DNA from: Streptomyces sedi
GTDB lineage: Bacteria > Actinomycetota > Actinomycetes > Streptomycetales > Streptomycetaceae
DNA length: 64,000 nt
Direction of reading: 5' to 3'
Assembly: GCF_006335015.1 (NCBI RefSeq)
Contig: NZ_VDGT01000003.1
Coordinates: 310,001-374,000 of the forward strand
Shown: piece by piece, positions 1 through 9,635 of the stretch
Numbering within the stretch: the first letter of the stretch is position 1
Layout of the letters: each line of letters begins with the position of its first letter
Position numbers and translations under genes: made by a program
The notes under the pieces: generated by a model
What the model saw: the letters and a program-made list of their open reading frames with translations, nothing else
Databases searched by the model: none
Told to the model about the DNA's origin: nothing

Positions 1-282
1 CCACCAAACGCAACCCCGGGGGCCGCCCCAGGTTGCCGGCGTCGCCCATTACGCCGGCAGGGGAAGGCCGCAGCCGGGTCCGTCACCTCCCGGCCGTCGG
101 CCCGAGCCTTCCGGTCCGCCGGCCGCACGGAAGCGGCTGGCGGAGCTGGTGTGAGTTTTATGCCCATCACAAACGCACAATCCACGTCCGACACCCGGGG
201 AATTTGGTGAATGGTCAGTGGGGATTGGCCCCACCGTCTCACCACCGTCTCGCCAGGCGAGACAAGGGCCGGGTCGGACCGC
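1..282. other. Left edge, no gene recognised
   Basis: No convincing coding region lies here on either strand. Reading frames crossing it have no ribosome binding site or recognisable domain. The only structure I see is the short inverted repeat just after the thrC stop codon, listed separately. Confidence 0.5.
247..263 (-). terminator. Hairpin downstream of thrC
   Basis: GTCTCGC and GCGAGAC form a perfect 7-bp stem with a 3-base loop about 20 bases after the threonine synthase stop codon. There is no T-run. Streptomyces terminators often lack one, so this is a plausible but weak terminator. Confidence 0.5.
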
Positions 283-1425
283 TCAGCCCGCCCGCCCGTC
301 GAGCAGCCCGCTGAGGACGGACGCGGCCTTCAGCCCCGAGCCGGTCAGCACCGTCACCACCGTGTCCTCCGGGCCGACCACACCCGCCTCGCGGAAGCGG
401 CGCAACGCCGGCAGCACCTGGGCGCTCGTCGGCTCGACGAACAACCCGCCGGCGGCCAACTCCCGCACGGCCGGCAACAGTTCGTCCTCCGGAACCGAGG
501 TGGCCGCCCCGCCGGTGTCCCGGATGGCCCGCAGCACCTCGCGGTCGCGGACCGGCTGGGCGATGGCCGTTCCCTCGGCGAGCGTGCGCCGCCAGTCGGC
601 GGCCTCGACCGCCTCCGCGCCGGCGGCGAGGGCGCGGGCCAGGGGCGCGCAGCGCTCGGGCTGGCTGATCAGGACGCGCGGCACCCGGTCGATCTCGCCC
701 GCGTTCCGCAGCTCCGCGAAGCCGAGGGCGCAGCCCAGCACCAGGCTGCCGGCCCCGGCCGGCACCAGAACGACCGAGGGCGCGGTGAAGCCCAGGTCCT
801 CCCAGATCTCGTAGGCGAGCAGCTTGGTGCCCTGGAGGAACTGGGGGTGCCAGTTGTGGCTGGCGTAGAAGAGCCCCTCCGCCCGGCGCACCGCCTCGTC
901 GGCGACCTCCTGTCGGGTGCCCGGAACCAGCTCGACCTCGGCTCCGTGCAGCCGGCTCTGCACGATCTTCGAGGCGGAGGTGGTGACCGGGGCGATGATC
1001 GTGGCCCCGATCCCCGCGGCGGCGCTGTACGCGGCGACGGACGAGCCGCCGTTGCCGCTGGAGTCCTCCAGCAGTCGCGTGACGCCCTGGTGGCGCAGCG
1101 CGCTGACCATCACGGAGACGCCCCGGTCCTTGAAGCTGCCGGTCGGGTTCGTCGACTCGGGCTTGACGGCCACCCGCAGCCCCGCCCACTCCCGCTCCAG
1201 CAGCGGGGTGCGCCCCTCGCCGAGAGTGACCGGCTCGGCCTCGGGCAGCGGAAGGGCGGCGCGGTAGCGCCACTGGGAGTTGACCGCGGTGTCGATCTCC
1301 CGGCGGGTGATCCCCGGCAGCGGCTCCGGCATCAGCGGCGAGCCGTCGTCACCGCGCCAACGGGGCCGGTCCACGGGGTAGCGGCGACCGGCGCGGTCGA
1401 TGAGCGTCGGGGGTTGAGCGGGCAT
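283..1425 (-). CDS. thrC: Threonine synthase-like PLP enzyme
   Basis: A fold-type II pyridoxal-phosphate enzyme of 380 residues. Threonine synthase converts O-phosphohomoserine to threonine in the cytosol. The PLP lysine is in the motif NPTGSFKDRG (Lys about 99). It is followed by an SSGNGGSS phosphate or substrate loop and a glycine-rich PAGAGSLVLG segment. The ATG at 1425 was chosen over one six codons upstream because family proteins usually begin close to it. The gene stands alone, with a hairpin after its stop. Threonine synthase and related dehydratase-like enzymes share these motifs, so the exact substrate is inferred from overall resemblance. Confidence 0.8.
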   Translation of the reverse strand: MPAQPPTLIDRAGRRYPVDRPRWRGDDGSPLMPEPLPGITRREIDTAVNSQWRYRAALPLPEAEPVTLGEGRTPLLEREWAGLRVAVKPESTNPTGSFKDRGVSVMVSALRHQGVTRLLEDSSGNGGSSVAAYSAAAGIGATIIAPVTTSASKIVQSRLHGAEVELVPGTRQEVADEAVRRAEGLFYASHNWHPQFLQGTKLLAYEIWEDLGFTAPSVVLVPAGAGSLVLGCALGFAELRNAGEIDRVPRVLISQPERCAPLARALAAGAEAVEAADWRRTLAEGTAIAQPVRDREVLRAIRDTGGAATSVPEDELLPAVRELAAGGLFVEPTSAQVLPALRRFREAGVVGPEDTVVTVLTGSGLKAASVLSGLLDGRAG

Positions 1426-1570
1426 GGTGCGTCGTCCTCGCATAGGCGGTGGTGAGCGGGCGCGTGTGGGGGAGCACGACGCTACGCCCGCGCCCGTCGC
1501 ACGTGACCGCCGCCCGTGCGGGGGCGTTCACCGGCGGTCCGCCGCCTTCACCATCTGTACGCGGGCGGGC

Positions 1571-2092
1571 TCACGGGATGACGATCACCGGGCGCTGCGC
1601 CCGGCGCGCCAGCCGGCCGGAGACCGAGCCGAAGATCCGGCTCAGCAGGCCGTGCGTGGTGCCGACCACGATCGCGTTGGCCGCGTACTCGCGCCCGACC
1701 TCCTCCAGCTCGTGGCAGATGTCGCCGCCGCGCTCCAGCAGCACCCAGGGAAGCTCGGAGAGGTGCTCGGCGCAGGACAGCTCAAGGCCCAGCACCTCGG
1801 TGCGGTGGTCGGGGACGTCCACCAGCGCGGGCGGCTCGCAGCCGGCCCAGACCGTGGTGGGGAGCCGGTTGGCCACATGGACGATGATCAGGCCCGCCTG
1901 GGAGCGCTGCGCGAGGCCGGCGGCGTACGCCAGCGCGCGCTCGCTGGACGTGGAGCCGTCGAAACCGACCACCACGCCGTGCTGGAACGCGGGATCACGC
2001 GCCGCGTGGTCCTCGGTCGCCGGGGCGGGGACGTCGGCCGGTTCGGCGACGCGCCTGCGGTCCGCTGGTTCGGGGAACTCGTATCCAGCCAT
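1571..2092 (-). CDS. Universal stress protein (UspA family)
   Basis: A single-domain Usp protein of 173 residues. After a variable 35-residue N-terminus the first strand reads VVVGFDGSTSSERAL, with the conserved nucleotide-contacting Asp. The C-terminal half carries the family's nucleotide loop and ends RPVIVIP. The ATP motif G-2x-G-9x-G-S/T is imperfect: the loop is GTTHGLLSRIFGSVS, so the second glycine position holds His. ATP binding is therefore uncertain. The gene is transcribed away from adpA and shares with it a 740-base intergenic region. Confidence 0.85.
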   Translation of the reverse strand: MAGYEFPEPADRRRVAEPADVPAPATEDHAARDPAFQHGVVVGFDGSTSSERALAYAAGLAQRSQAGLIIVHVANRLPTTVWAGCEPPALVDVPDHRTEVLGLELSCAEHLSELPWVLLERGGDICHELEEVGREYAANAIVVGTTHGLLSRIFGSVSGRLARRAQRPVIVIP

Positions 2093-2836
2093 CGGAGCCT
2101 CAACGGTGGGTCAGTGAGGAGACCTCGGGAGTATGGGGGAGATGGGGTCGGAGCGTGTGGAGAAGGGGGAGGGTACTCCATTTTGTCACCGGTTCCACCT
2201 CCAGAGTACGGCGTTCAGGTACCTAGTTCCCAGAGATGGTGTGTACAACCCTGGAAACCGGTCCCGTGGCCGGGACCGTGCAGGATGCCGCATCCGCAGT
2301 CGCCCAGGCAACGCTTTCGGACACTTTCCGGAGCCTTCGTTGGCGCTCCGTGACCGGGGCGCCGCCGAGCGGACGAACGGGGAGGAGGCGGCGCATGGGT
2401 GCTCCTGTTCTGGACATGATCACTCACTGTGCCCGAGGGGTTGCGGCGCGGCCGGGGTGTGAGCGCCCCCGGCGTGCGCCCGGCGCGCGGTCTGAAGGTC
2501 TTGCTGACGGCTTTTATTTTCAGCCAACTTCCGCACGACCGCCTCACCTTGCTCATCCACCTCTTCAACACCCCGCGCACGGCCGGTGGATGGGCCCTTC
2601 CAGCGCTGCTGCCCTCATGGGGGGCCGCTCGGAGGTGGAGGCGCACTTCCCCCAACTGCCGCCACGTGAAACGCTTCCTGATCGAATGCTTCGCGCCACG
2701 TTGTCATGTCGATTTAGCGCCGAGTGATGAACTTGTCCCGCCGACCTCGCCTGACACAGTAGATTCGATCTTGGCAAACACGTCGGGGGAAACGTGCAGG
2801 ACCGAGAGGATGCGACGACCGAGGGAACTGAGGAGC
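2093..2836. other. Long divergent region upstream of adpA
   Basis: About 740 bases separate the stress-protein start from the adpA start, and I see no supportable gene. This fits the long upstream regions known for adpA, which carry several regulator sites in studied Streptomyces. It contains a strong inverted repeat at 2259-2278. A TAGATT hexamer near 2760 could be a -10 element for adpA, but no well-spaced -35 accompanies it. Confidence 0.5.
2259..2278. repeat. Inverted repeat upstream of adpA
   Basis: CGGTCCCG and CGGGACCG are perfect 8-base inverted arms separated by TGGC. It lies about 560 bases upstream of adpA and 165 bases upstream of the stress-protein gene. It could be a regulator site or an RNA hairpin. 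No T-run follows. Confidence 0.5.
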
Positions 2837-3943
2837 ATGAGCCAGGACCCAACGCACGGCCCCGAGCCCGCTGCCAAGCTGGCTGCCCGACGCCGCCGCG
2901 AAGTCGTCGCGGTGCTGTTGTTCAGCGGCAGTCCCATGTTCGAAAGCTCCATCCCGTTGTCCGTCTTCGGCGTCGACCGCCAGGACGCCGGGGTGCCGCG
3001 CTACCGCCTGCTGGCCTGCGCCGGTGAGGACGGGCCGCTGCGCACCACGGCCGGTCTTGAGCTGCGGGCGCCCTACGGACTGGGCGCCGTGGCGCGCGCA
3101 GGCACGGTGATCGTGCCGGCCTGGCGGTCCATCACGGGACCGCCACCGCCGGCGGCGCTCGCCGCGCTGCGCCGGGCGCACACCGAGGGCGCGAGGATCG
3201 TCGGCCTGTGCACGGGGGCGTTCGCCCTGGGCGCGGCAGGGCTGCTCGACGGCCGCCCGGCGACCACGCACTGGATGTACGCGCCGACGCTCGCCAAGCG
3301 CTACCCCTCGGTGCACGTGGACCCCAGGGAGTTGTTCGTCGACGACGGCGACATCCTCACCTCGGCGGGCACCGCGGCGGGCATCGACCTCTGCCTCCAC
3401 ATAGTCCGGCAGGACCACGGCCCGGAAGCGGCCGCGGCCCTGGCTCGTCGACTGGTGCTCCCGCCCCGCAGGGGCAACGGCACCGAAGCCGGCCAGCATC
3501 GACATCTGGACCGGTCTTTACCAGAGGACATCGGCGCCGACCCGCTGGCCGAGGTGGTGGCCTGGGCGCTGGAGCACCTCCACGAGCAGTTCGACGTGGA
3601 GACGCTCGCGGCCCGCGCCTACATGAGCCGCAGGACGTTCGACCGCAGGTTCCGCTCGCTCACCGGCAGCGCGCCGCTCCAGTGGCTGATCACCCAGCGG
3701 GTGCTCCAGGCGCAGCGGCTGCTTGAGGTCTCCGACTACTCGGTGGACGAGGTCGCCGGGCGGTGCGGGTTCCGCAGCCCGGTGGCGTTGCGCGGTCACT
3801 TCAGGCGCCAGTTGGGGGCCTCGCCGGCCGCCTACCGGGCGGCCTACCGCGCCCGGCAGCAGGACGGCTCCGGCCGGGCCAAGCAGATGGTCGACGGCTT
3901 CACGCCCCGCGTTCCGGCGCAGCGGCCGAGGCCCGAGCGGTAG
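2837..3943 (+). CDS. adpA: AdpA, global developmental regulator
   Basis: A transcriptional regulator of 368 residues that controls aerial mycelium formation and secondary metabolism in Streptomyces. The N-terminal DJ-1/PfpI-like dimerisation domain (about 18-210) includes LLFSGSPMFESSIPLSVFG and the nucleophile-elbow-like GLCTGAFALG. The C-terminal AraC-type domain (about 240-345) includes FDVETLAARAYMSRRTFDRR and the second helix-turn-helix VDEVAGRCGFRSPVALRGHF. A TTA leucine codon at 3518-3520 (residue 228) lies in the linker, the usual place of the bldA-dependent codon in adpA. The ATG at 2837 follows an AGGAG and matches the recalled family N-terminus. Orn follows downstream in the same direction, as in other Streptomyces. 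The protein is slightly shorter than the roughly 400-residue orthologues. Confidence 0.95.
   Translation: MSQDPTHGPEPAAKLAARRRREVVAVLLFSGSPMFESSIPLSVFGVDRQDAGVPRYRLLACAGEDGPLRTTAGLELRAPYGLGAVARAGTVIVPAWRSITGPPPPAALAALRRAHTEGARIVGLCTGAFALGAAGLLDGRPATTHWMYAPTLAKRYPSVHVDPRELFVDDGDILTSAGTAAGIDLCLHIVRQDHGPEAAAALARRLVLPPRRGNGTEAGQHRHLDRSLPEDIGADPLAEVVAWALEHLHEQFDVETLAARAYMSRRTFDRRFRSLTGSAPLQWLITQRVLQAQRLLEVSDYSVDEVAGRCGFRSPVALRGHFRRQLGASPAAYRAAYRARQQDGSGRAKQMVDGFTPRVPAQRPRPER
3518..3520 (+). promoter_or_regulatory. TTA codon in adpA (bldA control point)
   Basis: In-frame TTA leucine codon at residue 228 of AdpA. In Streptomyces TTA is read only by the bldA tRNA, and the adpA TTA codon is the classical link between bldA and development. 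Its frame was checked from the ATG at 2837: 681 bases, 227 codons. Confidence 0.9.
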
Positions 3944-4092
3944 CCGCAGGCCACGGGAGGAGCGGGCGGCGGCGCGGGGGTGGGGCGCCGTCCGCGGGCC
4001 CGTGGCGGGCCGCGCGCACGGGCTCTCCGCGCCCCCGGGCGCGGTGGCCGCCCGCAGCGTCGCGGTCGCGTTCCGCGACGTAAGGTTGTCGC

Positions 4093-4695
4093 ATGAACGA
4101 TCGCATGGTGTGGGTCGACTGTGAGATGACCGGCCTCTCGCTCACCGACGACGCCCTCGTCGAGGTCGCCGCCCTGGTGACCGACTCCGAGTTGAACGTG
4201 CTGGGCGACGGCGTGGACGTGGTGATCCGCCCGCCGGACGCCGCCCTGGAGTCGATGCCGGAGGTGGTGCGCGCCATGCACACCGCCTCCGGGCTGCTCG
4301 ACGAGCTGGCGGGCGGGACGACCCTGGCGGAGGCCGAGGACCTGGTGCTCGACTACGTCACCCGGCACGCGCCCGAGGCCGGCAAGAGCCCGCTCTGCGG
4401 GAACTCGGTCGGCACCGACCGGGGTTTCCTAGCGCGGGACATGCGGCGCCTGGAGGGCCATCTGCACTACCGGGTCATCGACGTCTCCTCCGTGAAGGAG
4501 CTGGCGCGCCGCTGGTACCCCAGGGTCTACTTCAACAGCCCGGAGAAGAGCGGCAACCACCGTGCCCTGGCGGACATCAGGGAGTCCATCGCCGAGCTGC
4601 GCTACTACCGCGAGGCCGTCTTCGTCCCGCAGCCGGGACCCGACTCCGAGACCGCCCGCAGGATCGCCGCGCGGCACGTCGCGCCGCCGGCCTGA
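4093..4695 (+). CDS. orn: Oligoribonuclease
   Basis: A DEDDh-family 3'-5' exoribonuclease of 200 residues that degrades 2-5-nt RNAs and, in Streptomyces, pGpG from cyclic-di-GMP turnover. The exonuclease motifs are intact: WVDCEMTGL (Asp9, Glu11) at the N-terminus, a middle CGNSVGTDRGFL segment, and a late NHRALADI motif carrying His and Asp. Length and start match the family. A TAAGGT hexamer ends 6 bases before the ATG and there is no ribosome binding site, suggesting a leaderless transcript from its own promoter. Its position directly after adpA is the conserved Streptomyces arrangement. Confidence 0.95.
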   Translation: MNDRMVWVDCEMTGLSLTDDALVEVAALVTDSELNVLGDGVDVVIRPPDAALESMPEVVRAMHTASGLLDELAGGTTLAEAEDLVLDYVTRHAPEAGKSPLCGNSVGTDRGFLARDMRRLEGHLHYRVIDVSSVKELARRWYPRVYFNSPEKSGNHRALADIRESIAELRYYREAVFVPQPGPDSETARRIAARHVAPPA

Positions 4696-4809
4696 GCACC
4701 GTCGCCGCCGGGTCGCCGCCGGGGGAAAGGGGCGCGCGAGCACCCTGCCCGACCATGTACACTCGTGGAGCGGTTGGCGGACGGTGAGACCCCGTCCGAG
4801 CCGATCATG

Positions 4810-4885
4810 GTGGGTGTAGCTCAGCTGGTAGAGCACCTGGTTGTGGTCCAGGTGGCCGCGGGTTCAAGTCCCGTCACTCACCCCA
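4810..4885 (+). tRNA. tRNA-His (GTG)
   Basis: Cloverleaf with anticodon GTG in the loop TTGTGGT. The acceptor stem GTGGGTG pairs with CACTCAC. The extra G at 4809 can serve as the G-1 typical of tRNA-His, opposite C73. The CCA end is encoded at 4883-4885. A strong terminator hairpin follows within 10 bases. Confidence 0.95.
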
Positions 4886-4894
4886 TGAAGCGAG

Positions 4895-4926
4895 GCCCCC
4901 GACCCGGGAGAACCCGGGCCGGGGGC
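4895..4926 (+). terminator. Terminator after tRNA-His
   Basis: A GCCCCCG/CGGGGGC outer stem, one A-C mismatch and a CCCGGG/CCCGGG inner stem close on an AGAA loop, followed by TTTC. This is a strong factor-independent terminator. Confidence 0.9.
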
Positions 4927-5081
4927 TTTCTCGTTCCCGGGTGCGGGATCACGGTGGGATCATCCGGCCAGGCCAACGCCCCGGCGCCGCACGCGACTTC
5001 GCTCCGCGCCGTTCTCGCCGCCCCCTCGCGACGAGGCGCCGTCGCGACGGGGCGCCGGGGTCGGGGGTAACGATGCTCCGC

Positions 5082-5744
5082 TCAGCCCCTGTGGTTGCGG
5101 TTGCGCTGGCGGGGAACGGCCGCGTGCCGGGGCGGGTTGGTGAGGGTCATCTGACGCACGATCTGGTGGAACGCGATCAGCGCCGAGATCGGTGGCACGG
5201 CCGCGACGGCGACGTCGACCGCGGTCCACGGCGCCTGGGCGACCGAGAGGGAGACGGCGAGCCCGGAGAAGAGGACCACGACCGCCCACGAGTGGCGGGC
5301 GGTCCGCTGGTGCAGGGCCGCGCGGAGGATGGAGAGCGAGGCGACCAGCCAGGGGCCGTAGACCAGCAGCGGCCACCAGGCGTCGAGCGCGCTCGACTGG
5401 GCGGGGGCCGCCGCGTCCCGCAGCGGCGCGTAGCTGATCAGCCCGCCCAGCACGCTGAGCATCGCGACCAGCACCGCGGTGGTCGCCGCCAGCAGCAGGC
5501 TGGCCCAGCGCAGCCAGCGCACCTTCGTCGAGTCGGCCGGCGGCGAGAAGCGGGCGCGCGCCCTGCGGTGGCTGCGCGCGGGTGGGGTCTCCTCCTCGGC
5601 GGCCGAGGTGAGCAGCTCGGTCAGCCGGGCGGTGTCGTCGTCGAACGCCCAGCCCCCCGCCACGGGACGTAGCTCGGGGGGAACGAAGATCCCCATGTCG
5701 TCGGTGCCGTGCGGCCAGGTCGCGCCACGAGAGTCGTGCATCAT
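5082..5744 (-). CDS. DUF2637-type membrane protein
   Basis: A predicted integral membrane protein of 220 residues. A hydrophilic N-terminus of about 85 residues, including the segment MGIFVPPELRPVAGGWAFDD, precedes four hydrophobic segments: a first starting ASLLLAATTAVLVAML, one around WWPLLVYGPWLVASLSIL, one around WAVVVLFSGLAVSL and one around VDVAVAAVPPISALIAF. This pattern matches my memory of the DUF2637 family (SpdB-like transfer-associated proteins and chromosomal relatives). The function is unknown. Tandem ATGs at 5744 and 5741 lie behind a GAGGA. It faces the M50-like gene across a 210-base divergent gap. Confidence 0.6.
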   Translation of the reverse strand: MMHDSRGATWPHGTDDMGIFVPPELRPVAGGWAFDDDTARLTELLTSAAEEETPPARSHRRARARFSPPADSTKVRWLRWASLLLAATTAVLVAMLSVLGGLISYAPLRDAAAPAQSSALDAWWPLLVYGPWLVASLSILRAALHQRTARHSWAVVVLFSGLAVSLSVAQAPWTAVDVAVAAVPPISALIAFHQIVRQMTLTNPPRHAAVPRQRNRNHRG

Positions 5745-5955
5745 CGGTCGCGGTCCTCGCCCTCGGCTGGCAGTGCGGTCACATTCCGCCAAACGATGCC
5801 GTCCCGGCCAAGATGTGAGGCATTGGAGTGAATACGCTCCCGCGAGTGGCCCAGCGGACGTGACATGACCGAACCGTTTCCTCTGGGCCCGCGCGTCGTT
5901 GCCAACCCCAGGCGCCGACGAGGCGTTCATCGGATAGCCCTAGGATCGGGCAGTC

Positions 5956-6669
5956 ATGGACATCGCTGATATCGAGGAGCTGTGGGACCGGGTCACCGGC
6001 ACACAGCCCGCTCCCGAGATGTGGCTGGTCGTGGGGACGGCACTCGTCGCGCTGGCGGCGGTCGTGCCCTGGGGGATCTGGCGGCTGACGCGGAACACCA
6101 TCACCATCGCCCACGAGGGCGGGCACGGTCTGGTGGCGCTGCTCAGCGGGCGGCGGCTGGAGGGCATCAAGCTGCACTCCGACACCTCGGGGCTGACCGT
6201 CTCCCGGGGCAAACCCACCGGCTTCGGAATGATCCTGACGGCGGCGGCCGGCTATGTCGCCCCCTCGCTGCTGGGGCTCGGCGGCGCCGCGCTGCTGGGG
6301 GCCGGCCGCATCACGGCGCTGCTGTGGGGCGCGACCGCGCTGCTGCTGGCGTTGCTGGTGATGACGCGCAACGCCTACGGGCTGCTCACCGTCCTGCTGA
6401 CCTGTGCGCTCTTCCTGCTGGTCTCCTGGCTCACCGAACCGGACGTGCAGGCGGCGTTCGCCTATCTCGTGGTCTGGTTCCTGCTACTGGGGGGCGTGCG
6501 CCCGGTCTTCGAGCTCCAGACCAAGCGCCGGCGCGGGCAGGCGCGCGACTCGGACGCGGACCAGCTCGCGCGGCTGACGCACGCGCCCGCCTTCTTCTGG
6601 CTGATTCTGTTTCACGCGGTGACGTTGGCGTCGTTGATCGGTGGCGCCGGGTGGTTGCTCGACCGTTGA
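5956..6669 (+). CDS. M50-like membrane metallopeptidase
   Basis: A membrane protein of 237 residues with the zinc motif HEGGH near residue 53, just after the first transmembrane segment ([18 protein letters not shown]). The glutamate is conserved. Several further hydrophobic segments follow ([50 protein letters not shown], and a last one near the C-terminus). This is the M50B-type layout of site-2-protease relatives, although a distal NPDG motif is not obvious. Substrate unknown. The stop is 41 bases before aroA, so co-transcription is possible. Confidence 0.75.
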   Translation: MDIADIEELWDRVTGTQPAPEMWLVVGTALVALAAVVPWGIWRLTRNTITIAHEGGHGLVALLSGRRLEGIKLHSDTSGLTVSRGKPTGFGMILTAAAGYVAPSLLGLGGAALLGAGRITALLWGATALLLALLVMTRNAYGLLTVLLTCALFLLVSWLTEPDVQAAFAYLVVWFLLLGGVRPVFELQTKRRRGQARDSDADQLARLTHAPAFFWLILFHAVTLASLIGGAGWLLDR

Positions 6670-6710
6670 ACACCGGCGATCACGGACTGTCACGCACTAG
6701 AGTGAGGCTC

Positions 6711-8081
6711 ATGACCGACCACAGCGAGACCCAGGCCCTCTGGCCCGCGCCTTTCGCCCCCGGCGCGGTGGATGCGACGGTGACGGTGCCCGGCTCCAAG
6801 TCGGTCACCAACCGTGCCCTGATCCTGGCGGCGCTCGCCGCCGACCCCGGCTGGCTGCGGCGCCCGCTGCGCTCCAGGGACACCCTGCTGATGGCGGAGG
6901 CGCTGCGCGCGCTCGGCATCGGCATCGAGGAGACGGTCTCCTCCAGTTCGGCCCTCTCCGCGTCGGACGGGGGCGGCGGCGAGGCGTGGCGGGTCATCCC
7001 CGCGCACCCCCAGGCCCCGGCCGCGGTCGACGTGGGGAACGCGGGCACGGTGATGCGCTTCCTGCCGCCGCTGGCCGCGCTCGCCGAGGGCCCGGTCCGC
7101 TTCGACGGCGACCCGCGCTCGCACGAGCGACCGCTGCGCGGCGTGATCGAGGCGCTGCGCGCGCTGGGCGCCAGGATCGAGGACGGCGGGCGCGGCGCCC
7201 TGCCGATGACGGTGCACGGCGCCGGCTCGCTGGACGGCGGGCGGGTCACCGTCGACGCCTCCTCGTCCTCGCAGTTCGTCAGCGCGCTGCTGCTCTCCGC
7301 CCCCCGGTTCAACAAGGGCGTCGAGGTGCGGCACGTCGGGGAGCGGCTGCCGTCGACGCCGCACATCAGGATGACCGTGGAGATGCTGCGCCGGGCCGGC
7401 GCGCAGGTGGACGCGCCGGACTCGGGCGGCGAGCCCAACGTCTGGCGGGTGACGCCGGGCGCGCTGCTCGGCCGCGACCTGGTGGTCGAGCCCGACCTGT
7501 CCAACGCGCAGCCGTTCCTTGCCGCAGCGCTGGTCACCGGCGGCCGGGTCACCGTTCCCGACTGGCCGACCCGCACGACGCAGCCGGGCGACGCGCTGCG
7601 GCGGATCTTCACCGAGATGGGCGGCGAGTGTCGCCTGGACGACCGGGGCCTGACCCTGACCGGCACCGGCCGGGTGCGCGGCATCGACGCGGACCTCAGC
7701 GAGGTCGGCGAGCTGACGCCCGGCATCGCGGCCGTCGCCGCCCTCGCAGACGGCGAGTCCACGCTGCGCGGCGTGGGCCATCTGCGGCTGCACGAGACGG
7801 ACCGGCTGGCCGCGTTGACCAGGGAGATCAACGCGCTGGGCGGCGATGTCACCGAGACCGACGACGGGCTGCGCATCCGTCCGCGTCCGCTGCACGGCGG
7901 GGTCTTCCGCACCTACGAGGACCACCGACTGGCCACGGCCGGCGCGCTGTTGGGCCTGGTGGTCAAGGACGTGGAGGTCGAGGACATCGACACCACGGGC
8001 AAGACCATGCCGGACTTCCCCGAGCTGTGGCACCGGATGCTGGCCCCGGAGGGGCCGGGCGCGGCGGGGGTCGGGGACTAG
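6711..8081 (+). CDS. aroA: EPSP synthase
   Basis: 3-phosphoshikimate 1-carboxyvinyltransferase of 456 residues, the sixth step of the shikimate pathway. It joins PEP to shikimate-3-phosphate. The active-site lysine region [15 protein letters not shown] is near residue 25, the [16 protein letters not shown] motif is near 110, and the EDHRLA motif is near the C-terminus. TAGAGT lies 7 bases upstream of the ATG, suggesting a leaderless transcript. The gene ends 13 bases before rsgA, and the two are probably co-transcribed. Confidence 0.95.
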   Translation: MTDHSETQALWPAPFAPGAVDATVTVPGSKSVTNRALILAALAADPGWLRRPLRSRDTLLMAEALRALGIGIEETVSSSSALSASDGGGGEAWRVIPAHPQAPAAVDVGNAGTVMRFLPPLAALAEGPVRFDGDPRSHERPLRGVIEALRALGARIEDGGRGALPMTVHGAGSLDGGRVTVDASSSSQFVSALLLSAPRFNKGVEVRHVGERLPSTPHIRMTVEMLRRAGAQVDAPDSGGEPNVWRVTPGALLGRDLVVEPDLSNAQPFLAAALVTGGRVTVPDWPTRTTQPGDALRRIFTEMGGECRLDDRGLTLTGTGRVRGIDADLSEVGELTPGIAAVAALADGESTLRGVGHLRLHETDRLAALTREINALGGDVTETDDGLRIRPRPLHGGVFRTYEDHRLATAGALLGLVVKDVEVEDIDTTGKTMPDFPELWHRMLAPEGPGAAGVGD

Positions 8082-8094
8082 GCGGGGCACGGCG

Positions 8095-9099
8095 ATGCGT
8101 CGCTACGGCAAGAACCCGGACGAGGAGGACGTCCGCGTCCGCCCCAGCCGCCGGGGCACCAGGCCCCGTACCCACCGCAGGCCGGCCCACGAGGACGCGG
8201 CCGAGGGCTTCGTGGTGACGGTGGACAGGGGGCGGCTGACCTGCCTCGTCGAGGACCGCACCGTGGTCGCCATGAAGGCCAGGGAGTTGGGCCGCAAGAG
8301 CGTGGTGGTGGGGGACCGGGTCGCCGTGGTCGGCGACCTCTCGGGGAAGAAGGACACCCTGGCCCGGGTGGTGCGCGTCGAGAAGCGCCGCTCCACGCTG
8401 CGCCGCACCGCCGACGACGACGACCCGTTCGAGCGGGTGGTGGTCGCCAACGCCGACCAGTTGGCGATCGTCACCGCGCTGGCCGACCCGCAGCCGCGGC
8501 CCCGGCTGATCGACCGCTGCCTGGTCGCCGCCTACGACGCGGGGCTGGAGCCGCTGCTCATCCTCACCAAGGCCGACCTGGCGCCCGCGGAGCCGCTGCT
8601 GGAGACCTACGCGCCGCTCGGGGTGCGCCACGTGGTGACCAGCGTGGAGCGGTTCGACGAGGAGTCGGTCGCCGCGATCCACGCGCTGCTCGCCGGGCGG
8701 CTGACCGCGTTCGTCGGGCACAGCGGCGTGGGCAAGACGACGCTGGTCAACGCGTTGGTGCCGGAGCGGCGTCGGGCGACGGGCCATGTCAACGCCGTGA
8801 CCGGGCGCGGCCGGCACACCACCGTCTCGGCGTTGGCGCTGCCGCTACCGGACGCCGACGGCTGGGTGATCGACACGCCCGGGGTGCGTTCGTTCGGGCT
8901 GCACCACGTCGAGCCGTCCCGCGTGATCCACGCGTTCCCCGACCTCGAACCGGGCGCGGCCGGCTGCCCGCGCGCCTGCGGGCACGACGAGCCGGACTGC
9001 GCGCTGGACGACTGGGTGGCCGAGGGCCACGCCGAGCCGTCGCGGCTCTACTCGCTGCGCCGGCTGCTCGCCGCGAGGGAGCGGCACGAGGGCGACTGA
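8095..9099 (+). CDS. rsgA: Ribosome small-subunit GTPase RsgA
   Basis: A circularly permuted GTPase of 334 residues that acts in late maturation of the 30S subunit. An N-terminal basic segment and OB fold precede the GTPase domain. The G4 motif TKAD comes before the P-loop GHSGVGKTTLVN, the permuted order diagnostic of RsgA/YjeQ. G3 is DTPG. A C-terminal Cys/His cluster (CPRACGHDEPDC) forms the zinc finger. It follows aroA by 13 bases in the same direction. Confidence 0.95.
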   Translation: MRRYGKNPDEEDVRVRPSRRGTRPRTHRRPAHEDAAEGFVVTVDRGRLTCLVEDRTVVAMKARELGRKSVVVGDRVAVVGDLSGKKDTLARVVRVEKRRSTLRRTADDDDPFERVVVANADQLAIVTALADPQPRPRLIDRCLVAAYDAGLEPLLILTKADLAPAEPLLETYAPLGVRHVVTSVERFDEESVAAIHALLAGRLTAFVGHSGVGKTTLVNALVPERRRATGHVNAVTGRGRHTTVSALALPLPDADGWVIDTPGVRSFGLHHVEPSRVIHAFPDLEPGAAGCPRACGHDEPDCALDDWVAEGHAEPSRLYSLRRLLAARERHEGD

Positions 9100-9110
9100 A
9101 CGGCGGCGGG

Positions 9111-9635
9111 TCAACGGGCCCCGGGCGACGGGGCGTTCTCACGTTCCGGGGGTGCGATCAGCCGGGAGATGGCGAGCCTTATGGCCGTCTCGCAGGAGTC
9201 GGGCAGCCCGGCGCGCGCCGGGGGCGCGGTGTGGGGCGTGAGGGCGCGCAGGGCGCGTTCACGTAACTCGGCGACCAGCCTGCCGGGGGGCGCCTGCGCG
9301 GGCGGCATCCCGCCGCACCGGCAGCCGGTGAGCGAGGCGCGCACCAGCCGGTCGGCGCGTGCGGTGGAGACGATCCAGTCGGCGGCCTCGGCGAGCGGGT
9401 CGCCGGCGCCGGTGGCGCGCCGGGCGCAGTGCTCGCGGAACGCGTCGAGGAAGCCGGACACCCGATGGTCCGTCAGGGCGCGCCCGAGGCCCGCCTTGTC
9501 GCCGAACTCGTTGTAGAGGGTCTGCCGGGAGACCCCGGCCGACGCCGCCACCTCCACCATCCGCACGAGCGGCCACGGCCGTTCGTCGACGGCGCTTCGG
9601 GCGGCTTCCAGCAGGGACTCGCGCGCGGTGGGCAT
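9111..9635 (-). CDS. TetR-family regulator
   Basis: A one-component repressor of 174 residues. The N-terminal helix-turn-helix is [24 protein letters not shown] (about 27-50), the typical TetR recognition helix region. The remainder is a helical ligand domain I cannot assign. The gene is convergent with rsgA, with stops 11 bases apart, and divergent from hisN. The nearest candidate target is hisN or its own promoter. Effector unknown. Confidence 0.85.
   Translation of the reverse strand: MPTARESLLEAARSAVDERPWPLVRMVEVAASAGVSRQTLYNEFGDKAGLGRALTDHRVSGFLDAFREHCARRATGAGDPLAEAADWIVSTARADRLVRASLTGCRCGGMPPAQAPPGRLVAELRERALRALTPHTAPPARAGLPDSCETAIRLAISRLIAPPERENAPSPGAR

Noticed and set aside
2429..2836. 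Extended AdpA N-terminus from an upstream start
   Set aside because: The frame stays open, but its translation is unlike AdpA and there is no start signal. The ATG at 2837 matches the family N-terminus.
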